A stretch of DNA of 64,000 bases from Pigmentiphaga aceris (lineage in GTDB: Bacteria > Pseudomonadota > Gammaproteobacteria > Burkholderiales > Burkholderiaceae_B): assembly GCF_008119665.1 (NCBI RefSeq), contig NZ_CP043046.1, positions 5,890,001-5,954,000 of the forward strand, given 5' to 3'. Both the position numbers and the translations under genes were made by a program. The number at the start of each line of letters is the position of its first letter. The stretch's first letter is position 1. Positions 10,942 to 19,628 of this stretch are shown piece by piece. Below the pieces are notes generated by a model. That model had not been told where the DNA came from and made no database searches. It was given only the letters and a program-made list of their open reading frames with translations.

Positions 10942-13422
10942 TCAGCGGCCCAACAGGCCTTTCAGCCGTTCGCCTACCGAGTCTTTCAATCGTTCTTCAA
11001 GCTTTTCCTGGCCGCCGCCTGTGCTGCCGCCCAGGCGTTTCTCGATGGCTTCCTGCACGGCGTTCTTCAATACGGCACCACCGATGTCTGCCCACATGAT
11101 GCGATACGCGGGGGCTTCGATCGGACCTGTCAGATGCACCGGCACGGTCACTTCGCGCAAGGCATCGAGATCGGCACCGCCCTGTCCCTTGGATGTATTG
11201 ACGACGTTGGTGTTGACCACCAGGTCGAACTGGTTAGCGGCCAGATCGATGCGTGCAGGTTTGCCCGGCGACAGACGCAGCAAGGGCGCGCGCAGATCGA
11301 GCTGGTTCAGCGTGCCCACGCCCTGCGCAATATCAAGCCGCGCATCCAGCTGCGAGAAGTCGGTGGACTGGCTGCGGTTGTTCTGCTGCGCATCGTCTTG
11401 CTTGCGGCCGATCATCGCCTTGAAATCGCGCAGCGATTGCGCCAGGTTGATGCCCTTGACCGCACCGTCACGCAAAGCAACCTGCACATTGCCATCCAGG
11501 CGTTTTTTCATGGTGTCGGTGGACTGGCCCGAGGTCTGCAAGGCCAGTGACAGACGGCCCCGGCCACTGAGCAGATCCTTGTTCGCCAGATCCACCAGCA
11601 GGGGCTGGATCGACACATCGGCCAGCACGGCATTGATGCCCAGACGATTGCCGTTGGCATCGGCAAACGCGCTGCCCGTCAGACGACCGTCGTACAAGGC
11701 GGCTTGCATGCCGCTCAGATCGACCCGGCCATCGGCGACCTTGATGACCACGGACACATCACGTGCCTTGATGTTGCGCGCCACCAGGCTGCCGACCCGC
11801 ACCGTACCGCTGGCCGTAATGCCGTGCAGCGGGGAGAAGTCGACCGCAGCCGGAGCGGCGGGCACGGCGGGCGCAGGAGCAGGCGTACCGGCCGGCGTCG
11901 CGGCCGGTGCAACCGGCGGCACGATGGGTGCGGGCACGGTCATCACGGGTTTGGGCGGCACCAGCTTGTCCAGATCCAGCTTGTCGGCCACCAGACTGAA
12001 CACCACGCGCGGAGCCGAGAAGGAATTGGCGTCCAGCGTGGCGTCGAGCTTGCTGCCCTCGAGGGTCGCGCCCAGTTTGGCTTCCACATGCTGCTTCTGG
12101 GTATCCACCCGCAGCATGCCATTGGCCGGCACCTGCACAGACTTGTTGGGCAATGCGGGATCATCGATGCGCAGGTCGGCCACCAGCGTGTCCAACGCCA
12201 CCGTGCCAGCGCGCCAGTTAGCCGATACCGGCGTGGCCACCTTGAACTGGATGCTGCGTGCAGCCTGCTTGTAGCTGCCTTCGAGCGTGAACGGATCGGC
12301 GGTGAGCACATCGGCGGCGGTGCGCAGCCCAGCCAAGGTGAACTTGGCATCCAGCGCGCGCGAACCGCTGATCTTCACCCGGCCGTTGATTGAATCGCCG
12401 CTGGCATTGCCACCGGTCACACGCACGCCAGGAGCCTCGACCGTCAGATCGAAAGCATCGGCCGCAGCCTTGCCCGATGCCGCCATGGTCAGGCGATCGA
12501 TGGTCAGCTTGCCATCGGCCGGTGCAGCCGACAGCGTCTGTGCCTCGATCCGGGCATCGATGCCCGTCAGCGGGGTACGGCCAGCCACGTCGCCCTGGAA
12601 CGCCACCGACAGATTGGTCGCATCGAACGCGCTCTTGGTCACGTCATACCCAAAGCTGCCGCGCACCGACAAGGCGTTGGCACGCACGTCCGGCACGCTG
12701 CCAGCCAGTTTGAAGTCCAGCTTGCGCGCGGCAAATGTCTTGAACCCGGCATCGAACTCGACATTGGTCTGCAATTGCAGGGTGGCATCCACCTTGGGCG
12801 CTTGGCCGAGCACCCGTGCCGACAGGTTCACATCGAAGGGACGCCCAGGCGCAATGCGGCCCGTGGTGGCCTGCAACTTCTCGATCAGCAGTTGAGTGCC
12901 CGCCTGATCGTCACGCCATGCCACCTCGCCCGCGATCGACACGCCTGCAATGTCGATCTGCAGCGGCGTCTTTTCCTTGCCGCCCGGCACGGGTACCGGC
13001 ACAGGCGTGGTGGCAGGGGCAGCGGTCTGCCCCATCAAATCGGCGAAACTCAGGCGGCCATCACGATTGCGGACCAGGTTGGCCTTCAGGCCGGTCACAT
13101 CCACGTGATCGATCACCACCTCGCGGCTCAGCAAAGGCCACAAGGCGACCGACACCTTGGCCGAATCCAGCGCGGCAAATACCTGATCGCTTGCGGGCTC
13201 GGTCAGCGACGCGCGGCCAATACTCAACCCCAGGCGGGGGAAAACGGCCAGCTTCAGGTCGCCATCAATACGCAGCGTGCGGTTGTAGCGTTGCTTGACC
13301 TGCTCGGCCAGCGGCGCTTTGTACGCGTTGGGATCGACGGCAAACAACAGGATCGCGATGCCGACGCCCAGCAGCAGCCCCAGCGCGAGCACGGCAATCA
13401 GAATGCGCTTGAACCACTTCAT
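10942..13422 (-). CDS. AsmA-family envelope protein
   Basis: An 826-residue protein anchored by one N-terminal membrane helix (MKWFKRILIAVLALGLLLGVGIAILLFAV), with a periplasmic AsmA N-domain (NRTLRIDGDLKLAVFPRLGLSIGRASL, VDVTGLKANLVRNRDGRLSF) and a C-terminal AsmA domain (LTGSAFADANG, LSGRGRLSLALQTSG). A Pro/Ala-rich linker lies between them. AsmA-like proteins are thought to bridge phospholipid traffic to the outer membrane. The ATG at 13422 follows GGAG by 9 bases and opens directly into the membrane helix, so it is preferred to the much longer open frame upstream. Confidence 0.88.
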   Translation of the reverse strand: MKWFKRILIAVLALGLLLGVGIAILLFAVDPNAYKAPLAEQVKQRYNRTLRIDGDLKLAVFPRLGLSIGRASLTEPASDQVFAALDSAKVSVALWPLLSREVVIDHVDVTGLKANLVRNRDGRLSFADLMGQTAAPATTPVPVPVPGGKEKTPLQIDIAGVSIAGEVAWRDDQAGTQLLIEKLQATTGRIAPGRPFDVNLSARVLGQAPKVDATLQLQTNVEFDAGFKTFAARKLDFKLAGSVPDVRANALSVRGSFGYDVTKSAFDATNLSVAFQGDVAGRTPLTGIDARIEAQTLSAAPADGKLTIDRLTMAASGKAAADAFDLTVEAPGVRVTGGNASGDSINGRVKISGSRALDAKFTLAGLRTAADVLTADPFTLEGSYKQAARSIQFKVATPVSANWRAGTVALDTLVADLRIDDPALPNKSVQVPANGMLRVDTQKQHVEAKLGATLEGSKLDATLDANSFSAPRVVFSLVADKLDLDKLVPPKPVMTVPAPIVPPVAPAATPAGTPAPAPAVPAAPAAVDFSPLHGITASGTVRVGSLVARNIKARDVSVVIKVADGRVDLSGMQAALYDGRLTGSAFADANGNRLGINAVLADVSIQPLLVDLANKDLLSGRGRLSLALQTSGQSTDTMKKRLDGNVQVALRDGAVKGINLAQSLRDFKAMIGRKQDDAQQNNRSQSTDFSQLDARLDIAQGVGTLNQLDLRAPLLRLSPGKPARIDLAANQFDLVVNTNVVNTSKGQGGADLDALREVTVPVHLTGPIEAPAYRIMWADIGGAVLKNAVQEAIEKRLGGSTGGGQEKLEERLKDSVGERLKGLLGR

Positions 13423-13641
13423 GGAATCGGTCTCCGGTAAGGACGGCATGGCCAGACAGGCCGGGAAAAGCAACACCCGCGCACGCCGGGCTGTCACCAG
13501 GGCATTGTAGGCGCTCGGGGCACGGCCGACACGCCAGGACACGTGCAGCAACCGATTTGTCGCCGCTCCCCGTGCAATGGGCACGTGGGTTGCTTGATGA
13601 CGCCGCATTGCCTCCTCAATTCAAGTCGCCGGAACCCATCC

Positions 13642-15444
13642 ATGAAGCTCCCTTCTCTTACTGTCATCGCCATGCTGATGGCCAGTGCAACGCTGCCCGC
13701 GCTGGCGCAACAAGGCGACGGCACGCAGACCAGCGTGACCGCCAACACCTTCAAACCGGCCAAGGTGCCGCTCAGTGCCGAACGGATGGCAGCCTTGCAG
13801 GCCCCGGCAGGTTTCAGCGTCTCGACCTTTGCCACCGGCCTGAAAAACGCCCGCATGCTGGCCGTTGCGCCGAACGGCACGGTGTATCTCAGCCGTCGCG
13901 ATCAAGGCGACATCCTGATGCTGCGTGATACCGACGGTGATGGCCGCGCAGATGGCATGCCCGTGCAGGTGGCCAATCGCCCTGGCGCACACGGACTGGC
14001 GATAAAGGACAACAAGCTATACGTCGCGACGGTGAAGGAAATCTATGTGGCCGACATGCAGGCCGATGGATCGCTCGGGCCCATGACCATGCTGATCGGT
14101 GACCTGCCCGACAGCGGCCAGCACCCGAACCGCACCATCTCCTTTGGTCCGGACGGCATGCTCTACATCAGCGTGGGGTCCACCTGCAATGCCTGCAACG
14201 AGAGCAACCCCGAGAACGCCACCATGCTGCGTGCTTCGCCCGACGGCAAGCAGCGCAGCATCTTTGCATCGGGCTTGCGCAACACCATCGGCTTTGGCTG
14301 GCATCCGGCCACCGGTGAACTGTGGGGGCTGGACCATGGCATCGACTACCTGGGCGATGACGTGCAACCCGAAGAGCTGAACAAGATCGAACTGGGCAAG
14401 CAGTACGGCTGGCCCCACGTATGGGGTGTGGATGGCATCAATCCGCAGAGCACACCCGTAGGCGACATCACCAAGGCCCAGTGGCTCGCCAACAGCACGC
14501 CGATGATCATGGGCTACACCGCCCATGCCGCTCCGATGCAGATGGTTTTCTATCCCCAGGGCGGCTCCTTCCCCGCCAACTACAGGGGTGACGCATTCGC
14601 CACCATGCGTGGCTCGTGGAACCGCATGCCGGCATCGGGCTATGAGATCGTGCGAATCCGTTTCAACAACGGTCAGCCCGTGGGCATCGAGCCTTTTGTG
14701 ACGGGCTTCCTGACTGACGGCGGCACCACCCATATCGCACGCCCGGTGGGCTTGGCGGTGACACCAGACGGTTCACTGCTGATGGCTGACGACGCCAACG
14801 GCACGATTTTCCGCATCTCGTATGACGGCGGGCGCGCCGCAGTCAATGCCGCCTCGCCCGCACCGACACCCAGCGGCCCGACGCTGGCCCAGGTCAACCA
14901 AGGCAACCAGGTTCCGCTTGCCAATACCCGCCCGGAAACCGCCGCACGCAGCGCTGCGCCGCTCACGGTGCAGTCCTACAGCTTCGAGCAAGGCGCAGGC
15001 ATCCCCGTGCGCCACAGCGAGTACGCTGATGGCGTGTCGCCCGCACTGCGCTGGAGCGCCGTGCCTGGGGCAGTGTCGTATGCCATCGTGATGGAAGATC
15101 CTGATTCCCGCCCGATCACGCCATTCGTGCATTGGGTGGCCTGGAACATTCCTGGCAACGTCACCATGCTGCCCGAAGGTTTGCAGGAACAAGGCCGACT
15201 GACCGAACCGGACGGCGTCATGCAAGGCAAGACCACCCGCGGTTCGCTGGGCTATTACGGACCACGCCCGCCGGTTGGCGACGCACCGCATGCCTATCAC
15301 TTCCAGGTGTTGGCGCTCGACACCATGCTTGCGCTGCCGGCCGGTGCCAACCGCGATGAAGTGCTGGCTGCTGCACGGGGTCACGTGATCGGCAAAGGTG
15401 AACTGGTCGGGCGCTATCAACAGACTGTTGCGCCGCTGAAGTAA
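13642..15444 (+). CDS. Secreted PQQ-type sugar/sorbosone dehydrogenase fused to a YbhB/YbcL (PEBP) domain
   Basis: A 600-residue exported fusion. Signal peptide MKLPSLTVIAMLMASATLPALAQ is followed by a six-bladed propeller of the soluble glucose/sorbosone dehydrogenase type (residues about 45-395): repeated NRTISFGPDGMLYISVGS, SGLRNTIGFGWHP, LWGLDHGIDYLGDDVQPEELN, YGWPHVWG. A 60-residue Ala/Pro linker leads to a phosphatidylethanolamine-binding-protein domain (about 440-600) with the family motifs SPALRW, MEDPDS, HWVAWNIP and GYYGPRPP. Such propellers oxidise aldose or sorbosone sugars using PQQ in the periplasm; whether this one binds PQQ is not provable here. Start ATG at 13642 chosen for the signal peptide. 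It is transcribed divergently from the AsmA gene. Confidence 0.85.
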   Translation: MKLPSLTVIAMLMASATLPALAQQGDGTQTSVTANTFKPAKVPLSAERMAALQAPAGFSVSTFATGLKNARMLAVAPNGTVYLSRRDQGDILMLRDTDGDGRADGMPVQVANRPGAHGLAIKDNKLYVATVKEIYVADMQADGSLGPMTMLIGDLPDSGQHPNRTISFGPDGMLYISVGSTCNACNESNPENATMLRASPDGKQRSIFASGLRNTIGFGWHPATGELWGLDHGIDYLGDDVQPEELNKIELGKQYGWPHVWGVDGINPQSTPVGDITKAQWLANSTPMIMGYTAHAAPMQMVFYPQGGSFPANYRGDAFATMRGSWNRMPASGYEIVRIRFNNGQPVGIEPFVTGFLTDGGTTHIARPVGLAVTPDGSLLMADDANGTIFRISYDGGRAAVNAASPAPTPSGPTLAQVNQGNQVPLANTRPETAARSAAPLTVQSYSFEQGAGIPVRHSEYADGVSPALRWSAVPGAVSYAIVMEDPDSRPITPFVHWVAWNIPGNVTMLPEGLQEQGRLTEPDGVMQGKTTRGSLGYYGPRPPVGDAPHAYHFQVLALDTMLALPAGANRDEVLAAARGHVIGKGELVGRYQQTVAPLK

Positions 15445-15653
15445 ATATCGGCACCGGCGTGACTCGACAGGTTACGCTGGCTGCCCTTGCTTCTTGTTCA
15501 GCGGATGTTCAGCGAATGTTCATCCCAATGGCCGATATACGGCATCTTGGCCGCTGGTTCCCTGCCAGCGCGCCATCACATGGCACCCAGAACACCACCT
15601 TGTGCCAGCGGTGATAGAGTCCGCCTTTACCGCCGTTTGCCTGTCCCCTCCCC

Positions 15654-16562
15654 GTGCCTCTTCATTATTTCCTCGCCCCGCTCGGTGCCGTCCTGATCTG
15701 GGCTGGCAACATGGTGATCAACAAACTCGCTGCCGACGCCATTGCACCCAGTGCAATCGCGTTCTATCGCTGGGTGTTGGCCATTCTGTTGATGACACCG
15801 TTTGTCGCGCCCCAGGTGTGGCGTGCACGTGCTGACATCCGACCCGTACTGGGCAAACTGGCTGCCCTAGGCCTGCTTGGCCTGGCCGCCTGGCAAGGGC
15901 TTGCCTACTACGCTGCGCTCACCACCACGGCCACCAACATGGGCATCATCGCAGCCATGCTGCCGCTGGTGACCATGGTGTTGAGCGCCCTGGTGCTGCG
16001 CGAACCGCCCACGCTTGGCATGGTGCTGGGCAGTGCGCTGGCGTTCTCGGGACTAATCATTCTGCTCAGCCATGGCAGCCCGGCCAACGTGTTGAAAGAC
16101 GGCGTGAACTTGGGCGATCTGCTGATGGTGATGGCCTGCATATCGTATGCGGCGTATGGCATATTGCTGCGCCGCTGGAAGCTGACGCTGGACCCGTGGA
16201 CGTCCATCTACGTGCAGGCATGTTTTGCTGCGCTGGCGCTGTTGCTGCCCTTCCTCATTGGCCCATGGTCGCCCATCAATGCGCAGAACATCGGGCTGAT
16301 CGTCTACGCAGCCATTCCTGCATCGCTGTTCTCGACCTTCCTGTGGATGCGGTCGATCAGACTGCTGGGGGCCAATCGCTCCAGCATCATGCTGAATCTG
16401 ATGCCACCCCTGTCGGCGCTGCTGGCCTTCATTTTCCTGGGTGAACGCCTGCAGTCGTATCACATCATCGGTGGCCTGGTGGCGATTGCGGGGGTGGTGC
16501 TGTCGCAGTTGCTGACCCGCCGCCTGGGCCAGTCCAAGGCGCAATCCACGCAACCAGGTTAG
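15654..16562 (+). CDS. EamA/DMT-family membrane transporter
   Basis: A 302-residue drug/metabolite transporter with about ten hydrophobic helices in two EamA repeats: LGAVLIWAGNMVINKLAADAIAP and RWVLAILLM in the first, LGDLLMVMACISYAAYGIL in the second, and a C-terminal LFSTFLWMRSIRLLGANRSSIMLNLMPPLSALLAF, typical of the RhaT/YdcZ-type exporters. Substrate unknown. The start is a GTG at 15654, as no ATG is positioned to include the first helix. Its TAG stop overlaps the stop of the convergent downstream gene in the four bases TTAG (16559-16562), leaving no space for a terminator. Confidence 0.85.
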   Translation: MPLHYFLAPLGAVLIWAGNMVINKLAADAIAPSAIAFYRWVLAILLMTPFVAPQVWRARADIRPVLGKLAALGLLGLAAWQGLAYYAALTTTATNMGIIAAMLPLVTMVLSALVLREPPTLGMVLGSALAFSGLIILLSHGSPANVLKDGVNLGDLLMVMACISYAAYGILLRRWKLTLDPWTSIYVQACFAALALLLPFLIGPWSPINAQNIGLIVYAAIPASLFSTFLWMRSIRLLGANRSSIMLNLMPPLSALLAFIFLGERLQSYHIIGGLVAIAGVVLSQLLTRRLGQSKAQSTQPG

Positions 16563-17776
16563 AAGTACGAGTGGTGCGGTGGCAGCACATCGTTCAAGTA
16601 GTAGTTGCCCACCGCGTGATACTTCCAGCGCACCGGGTCGTACAAGGTCAGGGTGCGCGCATTGCGCCAGTGACGGTCCAGGTCCAGTTCAGACGCAAGC
16701 GACTGGGTGCCGGCCAGCTCGAACAACTTGTTGGTGGCCGCCAGCGCAATCTCGGTCGACAGTATCTTGGCTTCGGCTACCGCCAAAGACACCAGCGCAG
16801 ATTCCTGCGGCGTCGACACCGGTGCGGTGGCATCAAGCAGACGCGCCGCGCGTTCAATCATGGCTTCCGCCGCATGCAGTTGCACCTGCAGATGCCCCAT
16901 TTCATTGACCGTCAGCGGGTCGTCGCTGGCCTGCATGACCTTGCTGTCGATCCACGGTCTTGACCGATCACGCACCAGGTCATGGGTGTCAGCCAATGCC
17001 GCGCGCGCAATGCCTGCCCCGATGGCCGCCTGCAGAATCTGCGACAGCGCACCCGCCTGCGTCGGCCGGCTGAAACGGCGCGACGGCACGATCTGCCACG
17101 GCAATACCGGAACATCGTCCAGAATCACCGTGCCGCTGGCGGTGGTGCGCAAGCCGAAACCTGCCCAGTCATCACGCACCGATACCCCCGACGCGTTATG
17201 CGGCACGATGGCCAGCACCCGCTCGCCCTCGTCATCAATCGCCGACACCGCCACCCAGTCTGCAAACAGCACACCGATCGAATAGGCTTTGCGCCCGTTC
17301 AAACGGAATGCGGAACCTGCGGCGGTGATGCGCGTCAGGCCCTCTTTCAAGCTGGGGTTGGCGCTTTCCGATGCAGCATTGCCCAGCCGCAACCCGCGCA
17401 ACACCTCGGCGAAGAAGAAGCGTTGTTGCGCCTCGGTGCCATCAAGCGCAATCGCATTGACGACACTGAAGTGGTTCTGCGGAATCTGCGCAATGGATGG
17501 GTCAGCCTGCGCAATCGTCTTGAAAATCTCGGTCAAGGTCACTTGGCTGACCTCCGCACCGCCGTGTTGCTGCGGCACGGTCAGCGCCCACAGGCCGCTC
17601 TGGGAAAACGCATCCACTTCATCCACCGGCATATGCCGCTCACGGTCGCGTGAACTGGCACCAGCCGCAAATGCACTCGCCAAGTCGCGCGCCACGACCA
17701 GCGCTTCCGTGTCCTTGTGAATGACATGCGCTGCCGGACGATCGACCGTCAGTGAAACAGGTAGGGCCTGAAGCAT
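16559..17776 (-). CDS. SfnB-type acyl-CoA dehydrogenase-like flavoprotein monooxygenase
   Basis: A 405-residue protein of the acyl-CoA dehydrogenase fold, closest by motif to SfnB/DszC-type enzymes used to obtain sulfur from sulfones or sulfonates: HVIHKDTEALVVARDLASAF, RDRERHMPVDEVDAFSQSGLWALTVPQ, IAQIPQNHFSVV and the C-terminal DPVRWKYHAVGNYYLND. These use FMNH2 made by a separate reductase, which is not in the window. The ATG at 17776 (MLQALPVSL) is chosen because AAAAGGTG lies 8 bases upstream; an in-frame ATG 11 codons earlier exists. No sulfur transporter gene is adjacent. Confidence 0.82.
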   Translation of the reverse strand: MLQALPVSLTVDRPAAHVIHKDTEALVVARDLASAFAAGASSRDRERHMPVDEVDAFSQSGLWALTVPQQHGGAEVSQVTLTEIFKTIAQADPSIAQIPQNHFSVVNAIALDGTEAQQRFFFAEVLRGLRLGNAASESANPSLKEGLTRITAAGSAFRLNGRKAYSIGVLFADWVAVSAIDDEGERVLAIVPHNASGVSVRDDWAGFGLRTTASGTVILDDVPVLPWQIVPSRRFSRPTQAGALSQILQAAIGAGIARAALADTHDLVRDRSRPWIDSKVMQASDDPLTVNEMGHLQVQLHAAEAMIERAARLLDATAPVSTPQESALVSLAVAEAKILSTEIALAATNKLFELAGTQSLASELDLDRHWRNARTLTLYDPVRWKYHAVGNYYLNDVLPPHHSYF

Positions 17777-17938
17777 GACGTGCACCTTTTGAAGTGGATT
17801 CGCATGCACGATGCAACGCGATGGGGCAATGGTCTGGCACCTGGCTGACGAAGCGCGCGATGAAGGCTCAGTGTTTTGTTTTGTTGATGGTTGGCGTAAT
17901 CGATAAGGGTGTTGTTGAAGGTTCAGTGCGCTACTCGA

Positions 17939-19063
17939 TCAGGCAGCGCGCTTGCGTGTAGATGACGCCGCAGATTTCTTGGGCGACGCAGTCGCCGCCG
18001 TTTTTTTCACGGTTTTCTTGGCACCTGAAGACGCCAAAGTGGGACCGCTGGCAGCGCTACGCGACGAGGTCTTTTTGGCGGGTGCCTTGGTCGATTTCTG
18101 GCTGGATGCAGATGCCGTTTTTGCAGTGGATTTGGTGGCGGATTTTCCAGTGGACTGGGCGGATTTCGCAGACGCTTTCCCACCCGCTGTCTTCATAGCT
18201 TTCCGGCTTGGCTTGTCCTCGTCTTCCGCATCGCCCTCATCATCATTGGCCGCCGCCCGCTTGCCGCCCCCCGCACCGCCCCCCTTGCCCAGGCTGCGCT
18301 TGAGCAAGGCAGTCAGATCGATCACGTTCGAGCCGTGGTCCACGTCTTCTTCAAGCGGTTCCACCGCCTCGACCTTTCCGGACTTCTGCTTCTTGTCGAT
18401 CAAGGTCATGATCGCGTCGCGGAAACTGTCGGAATACGCGCTGGGATCCCAGTCCTGGCTCATATCGTCGACCAGCAACTTGGCCATGCGCAACTCGCCT
18501 GCGTTCAGTGACGACTTCTTGTCCGCAGGCAGTTCCAGGTCGTCCACGCCGCGCACTTCATTGTTCCAACGCAGTGTGTGCAACATCAGTGCCGGCCCCA
18601 CCGGCATCAGCGCAGCCAAATGCTGCTTGGTCTGGATCACAACCTTTGCAATGCCCACCTTGCCGCTGGCAATCAGCGTTTCCCGCAGCAGCGTATACAC
18701 CTTCGCGGCATTGCCCTGCGGGCCAAGGTAGTACGGGCGATCCAGATAGATGAACGGAATGTCGGCAGCGTCGACAAAGGCTTCGATCTCGATAGTCTTG
18801 GTGGTCTTCGGATACGCCGCACGAATCTCGTCGTCGCTCAGCAGGACGTAATCGCCGCTGCCCACCTTCACGCCCTTGACGATATTTTCCTTGTCGATTT
18901 CGCGACCGGTGCGCTTGTTGATGCGCTTGTAGCCCACCGGGTCCATGGAGCGTTTATCCAGCCAATCGAAGTCGATCGACTCGTCTTTCGAGGCCGGGTA
19001 AAGACTGACCGGGATGTGCACCAGACCAAAACTGATAGCACCGTTCCAAAGCGTTCGAGGCAT
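17939..19063 (-). CDS. ku: Non-homologous end-joining protein Ku
   Basis: A 374-residue Ku homodimer subunit that binds DNA ends and recruits LigD. The core matches bacterial Ku: MPRTLWNGAISFGLVHIPVSLY, YKRINKRTGREI, DIPFIYLDRPYYLGP, KVGIAKVVIQTKQHLAAL and LNAGELRMAKLLVDDM. After residue 265 comes a long Lys/Ala/Ser-rich tail of about 110 residues, expected to bind DNA. ligD lies 3.2 kb away on the other strand, separated by the beta-lactam-sensing module. The first codons of this gene are duplicated in decayed form beside ligD (22235-22287). Confidence 0.93.
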   Translation of the reverse strand: MPRTLWNGAISFGLVHIPVSLYPASKDESIDFDWLDKRSMDPVGYKRINKRTGREIDKENIVKGVKVGSGDYVLLSDDEIRAAYPKTTKTIEIEAFVDAADIPFIYLDRPYYLGPQGNAAKVYTLLRETLIASGKVGIAKVVIQTKQHLAALMPVGPALMLHTLRWNNEVRGVDDLELPADKKSSLNAGELRMAKLLVDDMSQDWDPSAYSDSFRDAIMTLIDKKQKSGKVEAVEPLEEDVDHGSNVIDLTALLKRSLGKGGGAGGGKRAAANDDEGDAEDEDKPSRKAMKTAGGKASAKSAQSTGKSATKSTAKTASASSQKSTKAPAKKTSSRSAASGPTLASSGAKKTVKKTAATASPKKSAASSTRKRAA

Positions 19064-19173
19064 GTGCGTTGCGGATGGGCATGACCCACATCCGTCCAGG
19101 GCGTGGAGGTGATTACCTGCAGCAGCTTGCGTGCCCGTCCGCGCGCTTATTCATCGCACGTACTCCTCGCACT

Positions 19174-19209
19174 TTTGTAGACAAAATTTTCTAGACAAAC
19201 TATTCTAGA
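19174..19209. promoter_or_regulatory. Candidate BlaI operator between ku and the repressor gene
   Basis: An AT-rich cluster of short dyads in otherwise GC-rich DNA: TAGA-CAAAATTT-TCTA (19178-19193), embedded in a 26-base near-palindrome centred on AAAATTTT, then TCTAGA at 19190-19195 and again at 19204-19209. It lies 30-65 bases before the repressor ATG. BlaI/MecI repressors bind paired short dyads in such positions. Binding is inferred. Confidence 0.55.
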
Positions 19210-19238
19210 TACGCCTTTTGTCTTCAGTACTTTCATTC

Positions 19239-19628
19239 ATGACCAATAGCCACGCCACCATCGCCAAGCCGACCAGCGCCGAACTCGATGTGCTGCAAAC
19301 GCTTTGGGAGACGGGCCCCGCCACCGTCAAGCAGGCCCACGCCAGCATGGCTGCGCGACGCGATGGTCTGACCTACGCAAACGTGCTGAGACTGATGCAG
19401 ATCATGCATGCCAAGGGCCTGTTGACGCGCGACGAGAGCCAACGCTCCCACGTTTATGCCGCTGCCCAAAGCCAGAAAGCGACCCAGGGCGGCCTGATCA
19501 AGGATCTGATCGGCAAGGCGTTCGCGGGCTCGGGCATGGCACTGGTGGTGGCCGCCTTGCGCGACGGCCACGTCAGCAAGAAAGACCGCGCTGAAATCGA
19601 AGCCCTGCTGCGCGACGACAAGCTGTGA
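19239..19628 (+). CDS. BlaI/MecI-type winged-helix repressor
   Basis: A 129-residue penicillinase-repressor family protein: AELDVLQTLWETGPATVKQAHASMAARRDGLTYANVLRLMQIMHAKGLLTR is the winged helix, and the C-terminal helices end in KKDRAEIEALLRDDKL, the dimerisation part. In known systems it blocks the beta-lactamase and sensor promoters until cleaved after signalling by the M56 sensor. The ATG at 19239 is preferred to a TTG seven codons upstream. Its stop overlaps the GTG start of the sensor gene by 4 bases, so the two are translationally coupled. Confidence 0.9.
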   Translation: MTNSHATIAKPTSAELDVLQTLWETGPATVKQAHASMAARRDGLTYANVLRLMQIMHAKGLLTRDESQRSHVYAAAQSQKATQGGLIKDLIGKAFAGSGMALVVAALRDGHVSKKDRAEIEALLRDDKL

